Below, piece by piece: positions 7,812 to 17,300 of a DNA stretch of 64,000 bases. Origin of the DNA: Streptomyces tropicalis (GTDB lineage Bacteria; Actinomycetota; Actinomycetes; Streptomycetales; Streptomycetaceae). Made by a program: the position numbers and the translations under genes. Numbering within the stretch: position 1 is the first letter of the stretch; each line of letters opens with the position of its first letter. The stretch spans positions 682,001 to 746,000 of the forward strand of contig NZ_JARJBB010000001.1 in NCBI RefSeq assembly GCF_029269835.1. The letters are read 5' to 3'. The notes below the pieces were generated by a model that saw nothing but the letters and a program-made list of their open reading frames with translations, ran no database searches and was not told the origin of the DNA.

Positions 7812-8113
7812 TGGCGGACGACTTCAAAGCGGTCATGAGCGATCTGACCGCGATGGCCAGGACCTTCCACGACCAGGCGCGCTCGTACCGGGAGCTGAAG
7901 CCGGACGTCACCCCGCCCCTCGCCGACGGCGGGGACGCCGGGCTCGACGCCGCCATCGGCGAGGTCGGCCACCTCATCGCCGCCCTGCACTGCGGGTTCG
8001 CCGACCGGCTGGACGACCACGGCAACCTGGTCGCGAAGTCCCGCGACTCCTTCCAGCGCCACGACGTCGACGTGCACGGACTCTTCGAGGACCTGATGGT
8101 GGGTGACGGCTGA
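7811..8113 (+). CDS. Small WXG100-like alpha-helical protein (DUF6317 type)
   Basis: The 100-residue, predicted all-helical protein has no signal peptide and opens MADDFKAVMSDLTAMARTFH. A Pro/Gly break near residues 36-44 (VTPPLADGG) separates two helices. This two-helix architecture, the length and the start-to-stop overlaps with both neighbours (7811 and 8113) resemble ESX/WXG100-type small partners in Streptomyces. It lacks a clear central Trp-x-Gly. The likely job is pairing with, or chaperoning, the larger protein encoded next. I recognise the type but not a proven function. Confidence 0.6.
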   Translation: MADDFKAVMSDLTAMARTFHDQARSYRELKPDVTPPLADGGDAGLDAAIGEVGHLIAALHCGFADRLDDHGNLVAKSRDSFQRHDVDVHGLFEDLMVGDG

Positions 8114-9402
8114 TGGGCGACAGCTGGGTCGGCGGCGACATCGGCGCACTGCGCACGATGGCCGACACGTACAAGAACGCCAAGACCAAGCTCGAGGAGG
8201 TCGTGCAGCCCGTCGGCAGGGCCGTCGAGCGGCTGGTGGACGACGCGGGCTGGAAGGGCGACGCGGCCGAGAGCTTCCGGAGCCGCTGGAGCGAGGACGC
8301 GCTGACGGCGGGCGCCTTCGCCAACCTGGTGCACGACGCGGGCGGCATCCTCGGCGACCTCGTCGACGCGCTGTCCTCCTGCGAGACCGCCCTGCAGAAC
8401 GCCGAGCACACCGCCGTGCGCAAGGGCGTCCCCATGGGCCCCAGGGGCGTGCCGCTGCAACTGGCCACGGCGAACCCGCCGAGCGCCGCGGACCGGAAGA
8501 CGATCTCGGCGATGACCGAGTACGGCACGGTGCGCGCCGAGATCCTGCACACCGCGCAGCACGCGCGCCTGGTGGCCGCGGACAGGCTGCGGGGCCTGTA
8601 CGCCCAGACGACGGCACCGGTGTCCCGCGGCGACAAGACCACCCTCGCCGACTACCTGCGCGGCCTGTACGCCTACGACGCCGAGGACGCGCGGGCCGGC
8701 GGTGCGAAGGCCCGCTCGGAGATCGACGCGGCCAAGGCCGACGAGCACGCGGCCAAGAAGGAACTCCGGGCGGAGCGGAAGGCGTTCCGGAAGGCCGGAC
8801 GGGCGCTGCCGAAGGACCTGCCCGCCAAGGGCGCCTACGCCGACGCGGTCAAGCAGGTGGAGTCCCTGGAGGAGGACATCGCCCGCGCCGACCACGGCAG
8901 CACCGCGCTCCCCTACGACCGGGCCCTCAACGTCAAGCTGGCCGACGCCGCCGAGGCGCTGCGGGTGGGCAAGGGACTGGAGAAGCTGCCGGACTTCCTC
9001 AAGGAGATCCCGGTGCTGGACGTCGCCGCGGCCGGGGCCTGCGGTCTGCTGGAGGCGTCCGACGACCACGACAAGGGCTGGTCCTGGCAGCACTCCGTCG
9101 CGGTGGACGGCGGCGCCAACCTCGCGGGCCTGGCCGCCGGTACGGCCGTCACCGCCGGACTGGTGGCCCTCGCACCCTTCGACGTGCCCGCTCTGGCGGT
9201 GGCCGGGGTGGGCGGCGCGGTGGTGGTCGGCGCGACCGGCGTCATCGACCACGCCTTCCACGAGCACTGGAGCGAGGACATCCACGACCACGGCGTGGTC
9301 GGCGGTGTCCTGCACGGCACCGGCCATGTCCTCTCGCAGACCGGGGACGACTTCGTACGACTGAAGGATGACGTCTGGCATGGCATCAAGAGCATCTTCT
9401 GA
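8113..9402 (+). CDS. WXG100-domain protein, putative type VII secretion substrate
   Basis: The 429-residue protein has an N-terminal WXG100/LXG-like helical hairpin (about 1-105) with GWKGDAAESFRSRWS, the Trp-x-Gly turn. A long charged helical middle follows (about 195-290, rich in Lys/Glu/Ala). The Gly/Ala/Val-rich hydrophobic stretch at about 335-380 resembles membrane-inserting segments. A His/Gly-rich tail closes with DVWHGIKSIF. There is no Sec or Tat signal. I could not assign a known nuclease or other toxin fold to the C-terminus. Its start overlaps the preceding stop, and its end overlaps the following membrane-protein gene, a layout common for secreted effector plus partner genes. 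Function is inferred only. Confidence 0.6.
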   Translation: MGDSWVGGDIGALRTMADTYKNAKTKLEEVVQPVGRAVERLVDDAGWKGDAAESFRSRWSEDALTAGAFANLVHDAGGILGDLVDALSSCETALQNAEHTAVRKGVPMGPRGVPLQLATANPPSAADRKTISAMTEYGTVRAEILHTAQHARLVAADRLRGLYAQTTAPVSRGDKTTLADYLRGLYAYDAEDARAGGAKARSEIDAAKADEHAAKKELRAERKAFRKAGRALPKDLPAKGAYADAVKQVESLEEDIARADHGSTALPYDRALNVKLADAAEALRVGKGLEKLPDFLKEIPVLDVAAAGACGLLEASDDHDKGWSWQHSVAVDGGANLAGLAAGTAVTAGLVALAPFDVPALAVAGVGGAVVVGATGVIDHAFHEHWSEDIHDHGVVGGVLHGTGHVLSQTGDDFVRLKDDVWHGIKSIF

Positions 9403-9907
9403 CGCCCCCCTCTCCGGCTCCCCCGCCCGGATCCCGTCCCTGCCCGGGCTGGGCACCAGCTGGTACGAGCGCGGCCCGCGCTACTGGCTGCGCCGGGTGC
9501 TCTCCGCCGCCGTGTGGCTGGCCGTCCTCGCGTTCGCCTGCTGGGTGGTGGTCCTGCTGTACCTGGGCGAGCCCCGCAGCGACCTGCCGCCGACGGCGCG
9601 CACGGTCTGGGACGGCGTCCAGATCGCCGCGTCCTGCGTGGCGGTCGTCCGGGGCTGGGTGGTCCAGCGCCGGGGCCACCGCAGGAAGCTCCAGGACCCG
9701 CCCACGCCGGGGCAGGCGGCCGCGGCCCGCCGCGACCAGTACCGCCGCACTCCAGGGCTGGTCCTCGCGGGCCGCTTCGCCCTGCTGATCGCGGCCCCGG
9801 TCCTCCCGGCGTGCATGGCCTTCGCCGTCGGCTGGCTCACCGCCGCCTTCACCGTCCGCGCATACCCGAGCGAACTCGGCGCCCGCCGCTGGCTGGCCGC
9901 ACACTGA
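9380..9907 (+). CDS. Small integral membrane protein of the WXG-type operon
   Basis: The roughly 175-residue protein has hydrophobic segments at about residues 35-58 (AVWLAVLAFACWVVVLLYL), 72-86 (weaker), and 130-158 (VLAGRFALLIAAPVLPACMA and onward). A basic cytoplasmic-type loop lies between them (VVQRRGHRRKLQD). It overlaps the end of the WXG protein gene. I prefer ATG 9380 because GAAGGA sits 11 bases upstream; ATG 9368 would have no Shine-Dalgarno sequence. No family was recognised. By position it could be an immunity or membrane partner of the WXG protein. A long palindrome terminates the operon just after it. Confidence 0.6.
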   Translation: MASRASSDAPLSGSPARIPSLPGLGTSWYERGPRYWLRRVLSAAVWLAVLAFACWVVVLLYLGEPRSDLPPTARTVWDGVQIAASCVAVVRGWVVQRRGHRRKLQDPPTPGQAAAARRDQYRRTPGLVLAGRFALLIAAPVLPACMAFAVGWLTAAFTVRAYPSELGARRWLAAH

Positions 9908-9914
9908 CCGCACT

Positions 9915-9956
9915 CGCGCGACGTCCGCCGGCCCGCGGGCCGGCGGACGTCGCGCG
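9915..9956. terminator. 42-bp perfect palindrome, terminator of the WXG-type operon
   Basis: The 42 bases form a perfect palindrome starting CGCGCGACGTCCGCCGGCCC, centred at 9935/9936. It would form a roughly 19-bp stem eight bases after the stop codon. Confidence 0.7.
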
Positions 9957-10290
9957 TGCGGCGGACGGGCGCTCAGCCGGCCGCCGTCGCGCTCCCCCGT
10001 GGCAGGGGAACCCGCCCGCGCCCCCCTGCGTCCCACGGGTGGCTGCCGGGTGGGTCCCGTCGTGCGGTGCCGGTGTTCGCCGCCCCCTGCGAGTACCGGT
10101 TCCTCCTCCTCGCCGTACCGCGGCCGGCAGGATGCCGTCGTCGGCGCGCCTCCCTCCGGTGGCGCCGGCGGCGGCCCCCTCGCTCGGTACCGTGCGTTCC
10201 CTTGACTGGCAGAAACTTCCCGGATATTGCTGACCCCGCGGAAGTTTCCTTCAGCGACACTCCAGCGGAACCCCTCCGGAAGGAGCGCAC
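9957..10290. other. Intergenic region upstream of the GH3 gene
   Basis: These 334 bases show no gene. The last 90 hold a candidate TTGACT -35 box (10202-10207), an AT-richer GATATT segment (10223-10228), and a 9-bp inverted repeat. The first 240 bases are GC-rich with small hairpins and nothing recognisable. Confidence 0.5.
10212..10248. promoter_or_regulatory. Inverted repeat overlapping the GH3 promoter region
   Basis: GAAACTTCC (10212-10220) and GGAAGTTTC (10240-10248) form a perfect 9-bp inverted repeat around the candidate -10 region. It resembles the GAAA-n-TTTC type boxes known upstream of actinomycete glycoside hydrolase genes. It is a candidate repressor operator. Confidence 0.45.
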
Positions 10291-12132
10291 GTGCACGACA
10301 CCAGCACGGGAAGCACCGGACAGCCCGCACGCCCCGCCAGACGCACCGTCCTCACCGCGTCGGCGGGCCTCACCGCGGCCCTGGCCGTGGGCGGAAGGGC
10401 CCACGCCGCCGCCTCCGCCGCCCCCGACGACGCGAAGCTCCGTGCCCTCGTCTCCCGGATGACGCTGGAGGAGAAGGTCGGCCAGCTCTTCGTGATGCGG
10501 GTCTACGGCCACTCGGCCACCGCCCCCGACCAGGCCGACATCGACGCCAACCTCAAGGAGATCGGCGTCCGCACGGCGGCCGAGCTGATCGCCCGGTACC
10601 GGGTCGGCGGCATCATCTACTTCACCTGGGCGCACAACACCCGCGACCCGCGGCAGATCACCGACCTCTCCAACGGCATCCAGCGGGCCTCCCTGGAGCA
10701 GCCGCGCGGACTGCCCGTGCTGGTGACGACCGACCAGGAGCACGGCATCGTCTGCCGGGTGGGCCGGCCCGCCACCCTCTTCCCCGGCGCGATGGCCGTC
10801 GGCGCCGGCGGCTCCCCGGCCGACGCGCGCACCCTCGGCCGCCTCTCCGGGGCCGAACTGCGGGCCATGGGCATCAACCAGGACTACTCGCCCGACGCCG
10901 ACGTCAACGTCAACCCGGCCAACCCGGTGATCGGCGTGCGCTCCTTCGGCGCGGACCCGGACGCGGTGGCCTCGCTGGTCGCGGCGGAGGTGGCGGGCTA
11001 TCAGGGCTCGCGGGTCGCGGCCACCGCCAAGCACTTCCCCGGGCACGGCGACACCGCCGTCGACAGCCACTACGGCTTCCCCGTCATCACGCACAGCCGG
11101 GAGCTGTGGGAGAAGCTGGACGCGGTGCCCTTCCGGGCCGCGATCCGGGCCGGCATCGACTCGATCATGACCGCGCACATCCAGTTCCCGGCCCTCGACG
11201 ACTCCGGCGACCCGGCCACCCTCTCGCACCCGATCGTCACCGGCATCCTGCGCGGGGAGCTGGGCTACGACGGGGTCGTGGTCACCGACTCCCTCGGCAT
11301 GGAGGGCGTGCGCACCAAGTACGGCGACGACCGGGTGCCGGTGCTCGCGCTCAAGGCGGGCGTGGACCAGCTGCTCAACCCGCCCTCCCTGGACGTCGCC
11401 TGGAACGCGGTGCTGTCGGCGGTGCGGGGCGGCGAACTCACCGAGGCCCGGCTCGACGAATCGATCCTGCGCATCCTGCGGCTGAAGACCCGGCTGGGCC
11501 TGTTCGACGGCCCGTACGCCGACCCGGCCGCCCTCGACCGCACCGTCGGCACCCCGGCGCACCGGGCGGCCGCCGACCGCATCGCCGACCGGACGACCAC
11601 CCTGCTGGTCAACCGGGAGCGGCTGCTGCCGCTGTCCCGCCGCACGCACCGCCGGATCCTCGTCGTCGGCGCCGACCCCGCCTCCCCGACGGGCACCGAC
11701 GGGCCGCCCACCGGCGTGCTCGCCGCCGCACTGACCGAGCTGGGGTTCTCCGCCACCGCCCGGTCCACCGGGATCACGCCGTCCGCGGCCGCGATCGACG
11801 CGGCGGTCGCGGCGGCGGGCGACGCGGACGCGGTGGTCGTCGGCACCTACAACGTCTCCGCGGGCAGCTCCCAGCGGACCCTGGTGGAACGGCTGGTGGC
11901 CACCGGCCGCCCGGTGGTCGCCGTCGCCATCAGGAACCCGTACGACGTGGCCCGACTGCCCACGGTCCCGGCCTTCCTGGCGGCGTACGCGTGGACCGAC
12001 ACGGAGCTGCGCGCGGCCGCCCGGGTCGTCGCCGGGCGGGTCCGGCCGCGCGGGAGGCTGCCGGTGCCCGTGCAGCGGGCGGACGACCCGACGGCGGTGC
12101 TGTATCCCCTCGGGTACGGCCTGACGTACTGA
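10291..12132 (+). CDS. Secreted glycoside hydrolase family 3 (NagZ-like beta-N-acetylhexosaminidase)
   Basis: The 613-residue protein is exported by the Tat route: ARRTVLTASAGLTAALAVGG at about 16-35, then an AHA-type cleavage site. The GH3 N-terminal barrel contains the NagZ signature KHFPGHGDTAVDSHYG at about 247-262, which carries the His/Asp acid-base dyad typical of bacterial N-acetylglucosaminidases. VVVTDSLGMEGV carries the nucleophile Asp at about 333. A C-terminal GH3_C-like Rossmann domain follows (residues about 420-610, ILVVGADPASPTGTDG). The likely substrate is cell-wall or chitin-derived GlcNAc glycosides. GTG 10291 follows AAGGAG. It is a single-gene unit with a terminator at 12186-12224. 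Confidence 0.88.
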   Translation: MHDTSTGSTGQPARPARRTVLTASAGLTAALAVGGRAHAAASAAPDDAKLRALVSRMTLEEKVGQLFVMRVYGHSATAPDQADIDANLKEIGVRTAAELIARYRVGGIIYFTWAHNTRDPRQITDLSNGIQRASLEQPRGLPVLVTTDQEHGIVCRVGRPATLFPGAMAVGAGGSPADARTLGRLSGAELRAMGINQDYSPDADVNVNPANPVIGVRSFGADPDAVASLVAAEVAGYQGSRVAATAKHFPGHGDTAVDSHYGFPVITHSRELWEKLDAVPFRAAIRAGIDSIMTAHIQFPALDDSGDPATLSHPIVTGILRGELGYDGVVVTDSLGMEGVRTKYGDDRVPVLALKAGVDQLLNPPSLDVAWNAVLSAVRGGELTEARLDESILRILRLKTRLGLFDGPYADPAALDRTVGTPAHRAAADRIADRTTTLLVNRERLLPLSRRTHRRILVVGADPASPTGTDGPPTGVLAAALTELGFSATARSTGITPSAAAIDAAVAAAGDADAVVVGTYNVSAGSSQRTLVERLVATGRPVVAVAIRNPYDVARLPTVPAFLAAYAWTDTELRAAARVVAGRVRPRGRLPVPVQRADDPTAVLYPLGYGLTY

Positions 12133-12185
12133 CCGGGGTCGCGCAATCGGGCGGCGCACGCCGATCCGGGGGGCGCCGAACCGGT

Positions 12186-12224
12186 GGGCTGTGCCCGGCG
12201 GTGGTGACCCGCCGCGCACAGCCC
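12186..12224. terminator. Bidirectional hairpin between GH3 and S37 peptidase genes
   Basis: GGGCTGTGC pairs with GCACAGCCC, with additional GGCGG/CCGCC pairing inside. It lies between two convergent gene ends. Confidence 0.6.
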
Positions 12225-12249
12225 CCGGGTCAACGGCGGGGCTCCGGAG

Positions 12250-13701
12250 TCACGGGCGCAGTCCCGGCTCCCGCTCCGCGCCGCGCACGTCGATCCTGGC
12301 GTCGTAGCGGGCCAGCGGGCGGGCCGACGACGGGTCCGCCTGCACGGCCGGGGAGGCGACGCCCGCCCACTGCAGGATCCGTGCGGTGGCGAGTGCCTTC
12401 TGATCCGGCACCAGGCCGGCGACGTTGGCGCCGTGGTTCATTCCCGGGGCGGTGAACACGTAGGAGTCGCGCGCGCCGTGGCCGAGGCGGAAGCGCTCCG
12501 AGCCCCACGGGTCGTTCTGGCCGTAGACGAAGAGCATGTGCTGCGCCTGGTGACGCACCCAGGTGTCGACGTCCCGCATCACCCACGGCTGGAACCGCAT
12601 CGGGATGGAGCGCGGCACGAAGTTGCGCGGCGGCTGGTAGCCGTAGCGGATCAGGTTCTTCTCGATGGCCGGGAAGTGGATGGTGGGGGCGCCCAGCTGG
12701 GTGCCCGCCTGGTAGTAGTACGGCGTGTAGGGCTCCAGGCCCTGGTCGGTGTAGGCGGAGAAGCCGGAGATGGTCTCCACCGAGTCCCAGATGGCCTGGT
12801 CGGTGGCGGTGCGGGCGTCGGCCGGGACGGTGTCGCAGTCCTTCAGCAGGCTGTACTGCCAGAAGCCCCAGACGTAGTCGAGGACGACGGCCTCGTAGGC
12901 GCGGTCCAGGCTGCCGACGGTGGTGAAGGTGTAGCCGTTGTCGGCGGCGTACCGGGCGTACTTCTTCTCCAGCGGCTCCCGGCGCACCAGGGCCTCGCGC
13001 TGGACCGCGTTGAGCCGGTCCCGGCACTCCTGGGTGCCGACGGCCGTGAAGAAGCGGTCGTAGGCGGAGTCCTCGTCGTTGACGACGTCGTTGGGGGCGA
13101 CGTAGGCGACGACGCCGTCCATGTCGTGCGGGTAGAAGCGCTTGTAGTAGGTGGCCGTCATGCCGCCCTTGGAGCCGCCCGTGGCGATCCACCGGTCGGG
13201 GTAGACCGTCTTCAGCGCGCGGAAGATGCGGTGCTGGTCGGCGGCCGCCTGCTGGATGTCGAGCGTGGACCAGTCGGCCGGGTCCGGCCGGGACGGGGTG
13301 AAGAAGCGGTACTCCATGGAGACCTGGTTGCCGTCCACGATCTGCGTGGGCTCGCGGCGGCTCGGGGTCGTGGAGACGTTGTAGCCCCCGGTGTAGAAGA
13401 CCGTCGGCCGGTCGACTCCCTTGTGCAGCACGGTGATCCGCTGCTGGAAGGTGCCGCGGGACGGGTCGCTGTGGTCGACCGGCTGAGTGTAGGTGAGGAC
13501 GAAGTAGCGGTAGCCGGCGTACGGCTTCTCCTCCACCAGGCTCATCCCCGGAATGGCGAGCAGCCGGTCCTTGATGTCCGTGTCCGCCCTGCTCGCGGCG
13601 TGACCTGCGGCCTCCACCGGGGCGGCGGTGGCCGTCCCGGCCGTGCTCAGCGTGCCGACGGACACGGTGAGCGCGAGCAGCCATCTGAGCGCCTTGCGCA
13701 T
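12250..13701 (-). CDS. Secreted S37-family tripeptidyl/prolyl aminopeptidase (PS-10 type)
   Basis: The 483-residue protein has a Sec signal peptide (MRKALRWLLALTVSVGTLS, then an Ala-rich cleavage region at about 25-30). The mature alpha/beta-hydrolase carries the nucleophile motif GGSKGG at about residues 178-183 (Ser in G-x-S-x-G form). Its catalytic Asp region is LFVYGQNDPWGSERF and the His region GMNHGANVAGL, matching the Streptomyces PS-10 peptidase family (MEROPS S37). It should act extracellularly on peptides. ATG 13701 is preceded by GGGGAG; the frame is open further upstream but without a signal-like sequence. It is monocistronic and converges on the GH3 gene. Confidence 0.87.
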   Translation of the reverse strand: MRKALRWLLALTVSVGTLSTAGTATAAPVEAAGHAASRADTDIKDRLLAIPGMSLVEEKPYAGYRYFVLTYTQPVDHSDPSRGTFQQRITVLHKGVDRPTVFYTGGYNVSTTPSRREPTQIVDGNQVSMEYRFFTPSRPDPADWSTLDIQQAAADQHRIFRALKTVYPDRWIATGGSKGGMTATYYKRFYPHDMDGVVAYVAPNDVVNDEDSAYDRFFTAVGTQECRDRLNAVQREALVRREPLEKKYARYAADNGYTFTTVGSLDRAYEAVVLDYVWGFWQYSLLKDCDTVPADARTATDQAIWDSVETISGFSAYTDQGLEPYTPYYYQAGTQLGAPTIHFPAIEKNLIRYGYQPPRNFVPRSIPMRFQPWVMRDVDTWVRHQAQHMLFVYGQNDPWGSERFRLGHGARDSYVFTAPGMNHGANVAGLVPDQKALATARILQWAGVASPAVQADPSSARPLARYDARIDVRGAEREPGLRP

Positions 13702-13799
13702 GCACACTCCCCTGTGAGACGGATGTGCGCCGGAAGCTATCGGAGCAACTCGGTTGCACACCAGGGGAGTCGGGGAAAACCCCCGGCGGGGTCAGCCGT

Positions 13800-14189
13800 T
13801 CAGCACAGGATCCAGCCGGAACCGACCGAGGCGGAGCCCACCTTTCCGGTGATCCGCACGCAGCGGTGGCCCGCGTGCACGGTCACCGGGCCGGCGACGC
13901 GGCTGAACCTGCCCTGGTCGGTGACCGGAAGGTTGCCGCGGGCCTGCACGGTGACCGCCATGGAGCGCCGGGGGCCGGGGAAGCGGGCCAGGGTGAGCGC
14001 GCAGACCCAGCCGTCCTCCTTGTAGACGCGCACGGAGCCGGCGGCGAAGGACAGGATCTTGACCTGGCGGCCGGAGCACGTCGAGGACGCCGCCTGCGCC
14101 GTGCCGGGCACGGCGAGCCCCAGCACTCCCGAGGCGGTCAGCACCCCCAGGCCGAGCACCAGCCGCCGGCGTATCGCACCACGGTCCAC
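13800..14189 (-). CDS. Small secreted protein with four cysteines
   Basis: The 129-residue precursor has a Sec signal peptide (RRRLVLGLGVLTASGVLGLA, cleavage near TAQA-A at about residue 33). The mature part, about 96 residues, is rich in beta-strand residues. It has four Cys (TCSG, WVCAL, RCVRI and the very last residue in WILC), likely two disulphides. GTG 14189 follows GGGAGGG. I do not recognise a family. Small disulphide-bonded secreted proteins of this size in Streptomyces include inhibitors and surface proteins, but nothing here decides. It lies in its own unit between the ABC exporter and the S37 peptidase, on the same strand as both. Confidence 0.65.
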   Translation of the reverse strand: MDRGAIRRRLVLGLGVLTASGVLGLAVPGTAQAASSTCSGRQVKILSFAAGSVRVYKEDGWVCALTLARFPGPRRSMAVTVQARGNLPVTDQGRFSRVAGPVTVHAGHRCVRITGKVGSASVGSGWILC

Positions 14190-14333
14190 GTCGTCCCTCC
14201 CGTCACACCGGACACAGCAGCGTACTGGTGTACGGACGCCGTACCTGTGCCCGACGGTTGCCAGGACCGTCGGGCCGGTGGCGGCCCGGCCGTCGGCCCC
14301 GCGGTGGCCCGGCCCTCGGCCCGGTGTCCGGCC

Positions 14334-14386
14334 GGGCCGACCCTTCTGCGATCGCCCGGGCCGACCCTCCTGCGATCGCCCGGGCC
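14334..14386. repeat. 24-bp tandem repeat before the exporter stop codon
   Basis: Two copies of a 24-bp unit (GGGCCGACCC(T/C)...GATCGCCC, at 14334 and 14358) plus five bases of a third lie in the non-coding gap downstream of the ABC exporter. The copies differ at one position. The unit contains the palindrome GCGATCGC. Confidence 0.55.
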
Positions 14387-14387
14387 G

Positions 14388-17300
14388 TCAGCCGGCCGCG
14401 CCGACCGGCTCCTCCGGCTCGGCCGCGCCGACGAAGACGCGCCACAGATCCGCGTACCGGCCGCCCAGGGCCAGCAGCTCCGCGTGCGTACCGTCCTCGG
14501 AGACCCGCCCGTGGTCCATCACCACCACCCGGTCGGCACGGGCCGCGGTGGTCAGGCGGTGGGCGACCACCAGGGTGGTGCGGCGGCCGGCGAGACGGTC
14601 CGTGGCCTGGTTGACCTGGGCCTCGGTGGCCAGGTCCAGGGCGGCGGTCGCCTCGTCGAGCAGCAGCACGTCGGGGTCGACCAGCTCGGCGCGGGCCAGC
14701 GCGATCAGCTGGCGCTGCCCGGCCGACAGGTTGCGTCCGCGTTCGGCGACCTCGTGCAGGTAGCCGCCCTCCAGCGTCGCGATCATCTCGTGCGCGCCGA
14801 CCGCCCGCGCCGCCGCCTCCACCTCGGCGTCCCCGGCGTCGGGGCGGCCGTAGGCGATGGCGTCGCGCACCGTGCCCGGGAAGAGGTACGCCTCCTGCGG
14901 GACCACGCCGAGCCGGTGCCGGTAGGAGGTCAGGTCCAGCGCCCTGAGGTCGGTGCCGTCCACCGTGACCCGGCCGCCGGTCGGGTCGTAGAACCGGGCC
15001 ACCAGCTTCACCAGCGTCGACTTGCCCGCGCCGGTCTCGCCGACGAAGGCGACGGTCTGGCCGGCCGGGATGCGCAGGTCGATGCCACTGAGCGCGGTCT
15101 CGGCGCCGTCCCCGCCCCCGTAGGCGAAGTCCACGTCCTCGAAGGCGATCTCGCCGCGCAGCGAGAGCACCTCCAGCGGCTCGTCGGCGGATCCGGTCGA
15201 CGTCGGTTCCTGGAGCAGTTCCCGGATGCGGCCCAGCGAGACGGACGCCTGCTGGTAGCCGTCGAAGACCTGGGACAGCTGCTGGACCGGCGTGAAGAAC
15301 AGGTCGATGTAGAGCAGGTATGCCACCAGCGCGCCGGTGGTGAGGGTGGCCGCCTCGATCCGGTGCGCACCCGAGACCAGCACCGAGGCCGCCGCGACCG
15401 ACGACAGCAGCTGCACGAAGGGGAAGTAGACCGAGATCAGCCACTGCCCGCGGATGCGGGCCCGGCGGTAGGAGTCGCTGCGCTCCGCGAACCGGCGCAC
15501 GCCGTCGTCCTCGCGCCGGAAGGCCTGCACGATCCGCAGCCCGGCGACGGACTCCTGCAGGTCGGCGTTGACCACCGACACCCGCTCGCGGGCCAGCCGG
15601 TACGCCCTCACACTCGCCCGGCGGAAGAAGTAGGTGGCGACGACCAGCGGCGGCAGGGTCGCGAAGACCACCAGCGCCAGCTGCACGTCGATCACCAGCA
15701 GGGCCACCATGATCCCGAAGAAGGTGACCACCGAGACGAACGCCGTGACCAGGCCGGTCTGCAGGAACGTCGACAGCGCGTCCACGTCGGTCGTCATCCG
15801 CGTCATGATCCGGCCGGTCAGCTCGCGCTCGTAGTAGTCGAGGCCGAGGCGCTGGAGCTGGGCGAAGATCTTCAGGCGCAGCGCGTACAGCACCCGCTCA
15901 CCGGTGCGGCCGGTCATCCGGGTCTCCCCCGTCTGCGCCGCCCACTGCAGGCACACCGCCAGCAGGGCGAGCAGGGACGCCGACCAGACCGCGCCGAGGG
16001 CCAGCCGGGAGACGCCCTGGTCGATGCCGTGCCGGATCATGACGGGCAGCAGCAGGCCGAGCCCGGCGTCCGCGGCGACCAGGACGAGGCTGACCAGCAG
16101 CGGGAGACCGAAACCGGCCAGGAGGCGGCGCAGGCCGTAGGACGGCTCGGGCCGCACCGCCCGCGCCTCGTCGACCTGCGGGGTGTCCGTCGCCGGCGGC
16201 AGCGCCTCGACCTGGGCGAGCAGCCCGGGGGTCGCCGGCATGCCGTCCAGCGCCGTGTCCCGGGGCTCGCGTTCGCCGGCCCACAGGGCGGGCGTGACGC
16301 CGTGCTCGGCGTCGAACTCGGCGTCCAGCTCCGCGCGGACCGAGGTGTCCTCCCGGGGCGCCTCGGGCAGGGCGTGGCCCGGGGAGACCCCGCCGAGCTC
16401 GTCGGGGTCGGTGAGCAGGCGCCGGTAGAGCGCGGAGCGCTCCTGGAGCTCCTCGTGGGTGCCCAGGTCGGCCAGGCGGCCGCCGTCGAGGACGGCGATG
16501 CGGTCGGCGAGGCCGAGAGTGGAGCGGCGGTGGGCGATGAGCAGCGTGGTCCGGTCCCGCATGACCTGCCGCAGCGCCTCGTGGATCTCGTGCTCGACCC
16601 GGGCGTCCACCGCGGAGGTCGCGTCGTCCAGGACGAGCAGGCGGGGGTCGGTGAGGATCGCGCGGGCCAGGGCCATGCGCTGGCGCTGGCCGCCGGACAG
16701 GGTCAGGCCGTGCTCGCCGACGGTGGTGTCGTAGCCGTCCGGCAGCTCGGCGATGAAACGGTCCGCCTGGGCGGCGCGGGCGGCGGCCTCGATCTCCTCC
16801 CGGGTGGCGTCCGGGCGGCCGTAGGCGATGTTGTTGCGGACCGTGTCGGAGAACAGGAAGGAGTCCTCGGGCACCAGGCCGATCGCCGCCCGCAGCGAGT
16901 CGAGGGTCAGCTCGCGCACGTCGTGCCCGCCGACCAGGACCGCGCCGTGGGTGACGTCGTAGAAGCGCGGCAGGAGCAGGGAGACGGTGGACTTGCCGGA
17001 GCCGGAGGAGCCGACGACGGCCAGGGTCTCCCCCGGCCGGATCTCGAAGGACAGGCCCTGCAGCACCGGGCGGCCGTCGGCGTAGCCGAAGGAGACGTCG
17101 TCGAACTCGACGGTGGCGGGCGCGTCCGCGGGCAGCGTCTTCGTGCCGTCGCGCAGCGAGGGCTCGGTGTCGATCAGCTCCAGGACGCGCTCGGTGCCCG
17201 CGCGGGCCTGCTGCCCGACCGTGAGCACCACGGCGAGCATGCGGACCGGGCCGACGAGCTGGGCCAGATAGGTGGAGAAGGCGACGAAGGTGCCGAGGGT

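Noticed and set aside
9973..12219. 748-codon open frame on the minus strand over the GH3 gene
   Set aside because: Low-complexity Gly/Arg/Asp-rich antisense frame; the plus strand encodes clear GH3 motifs.
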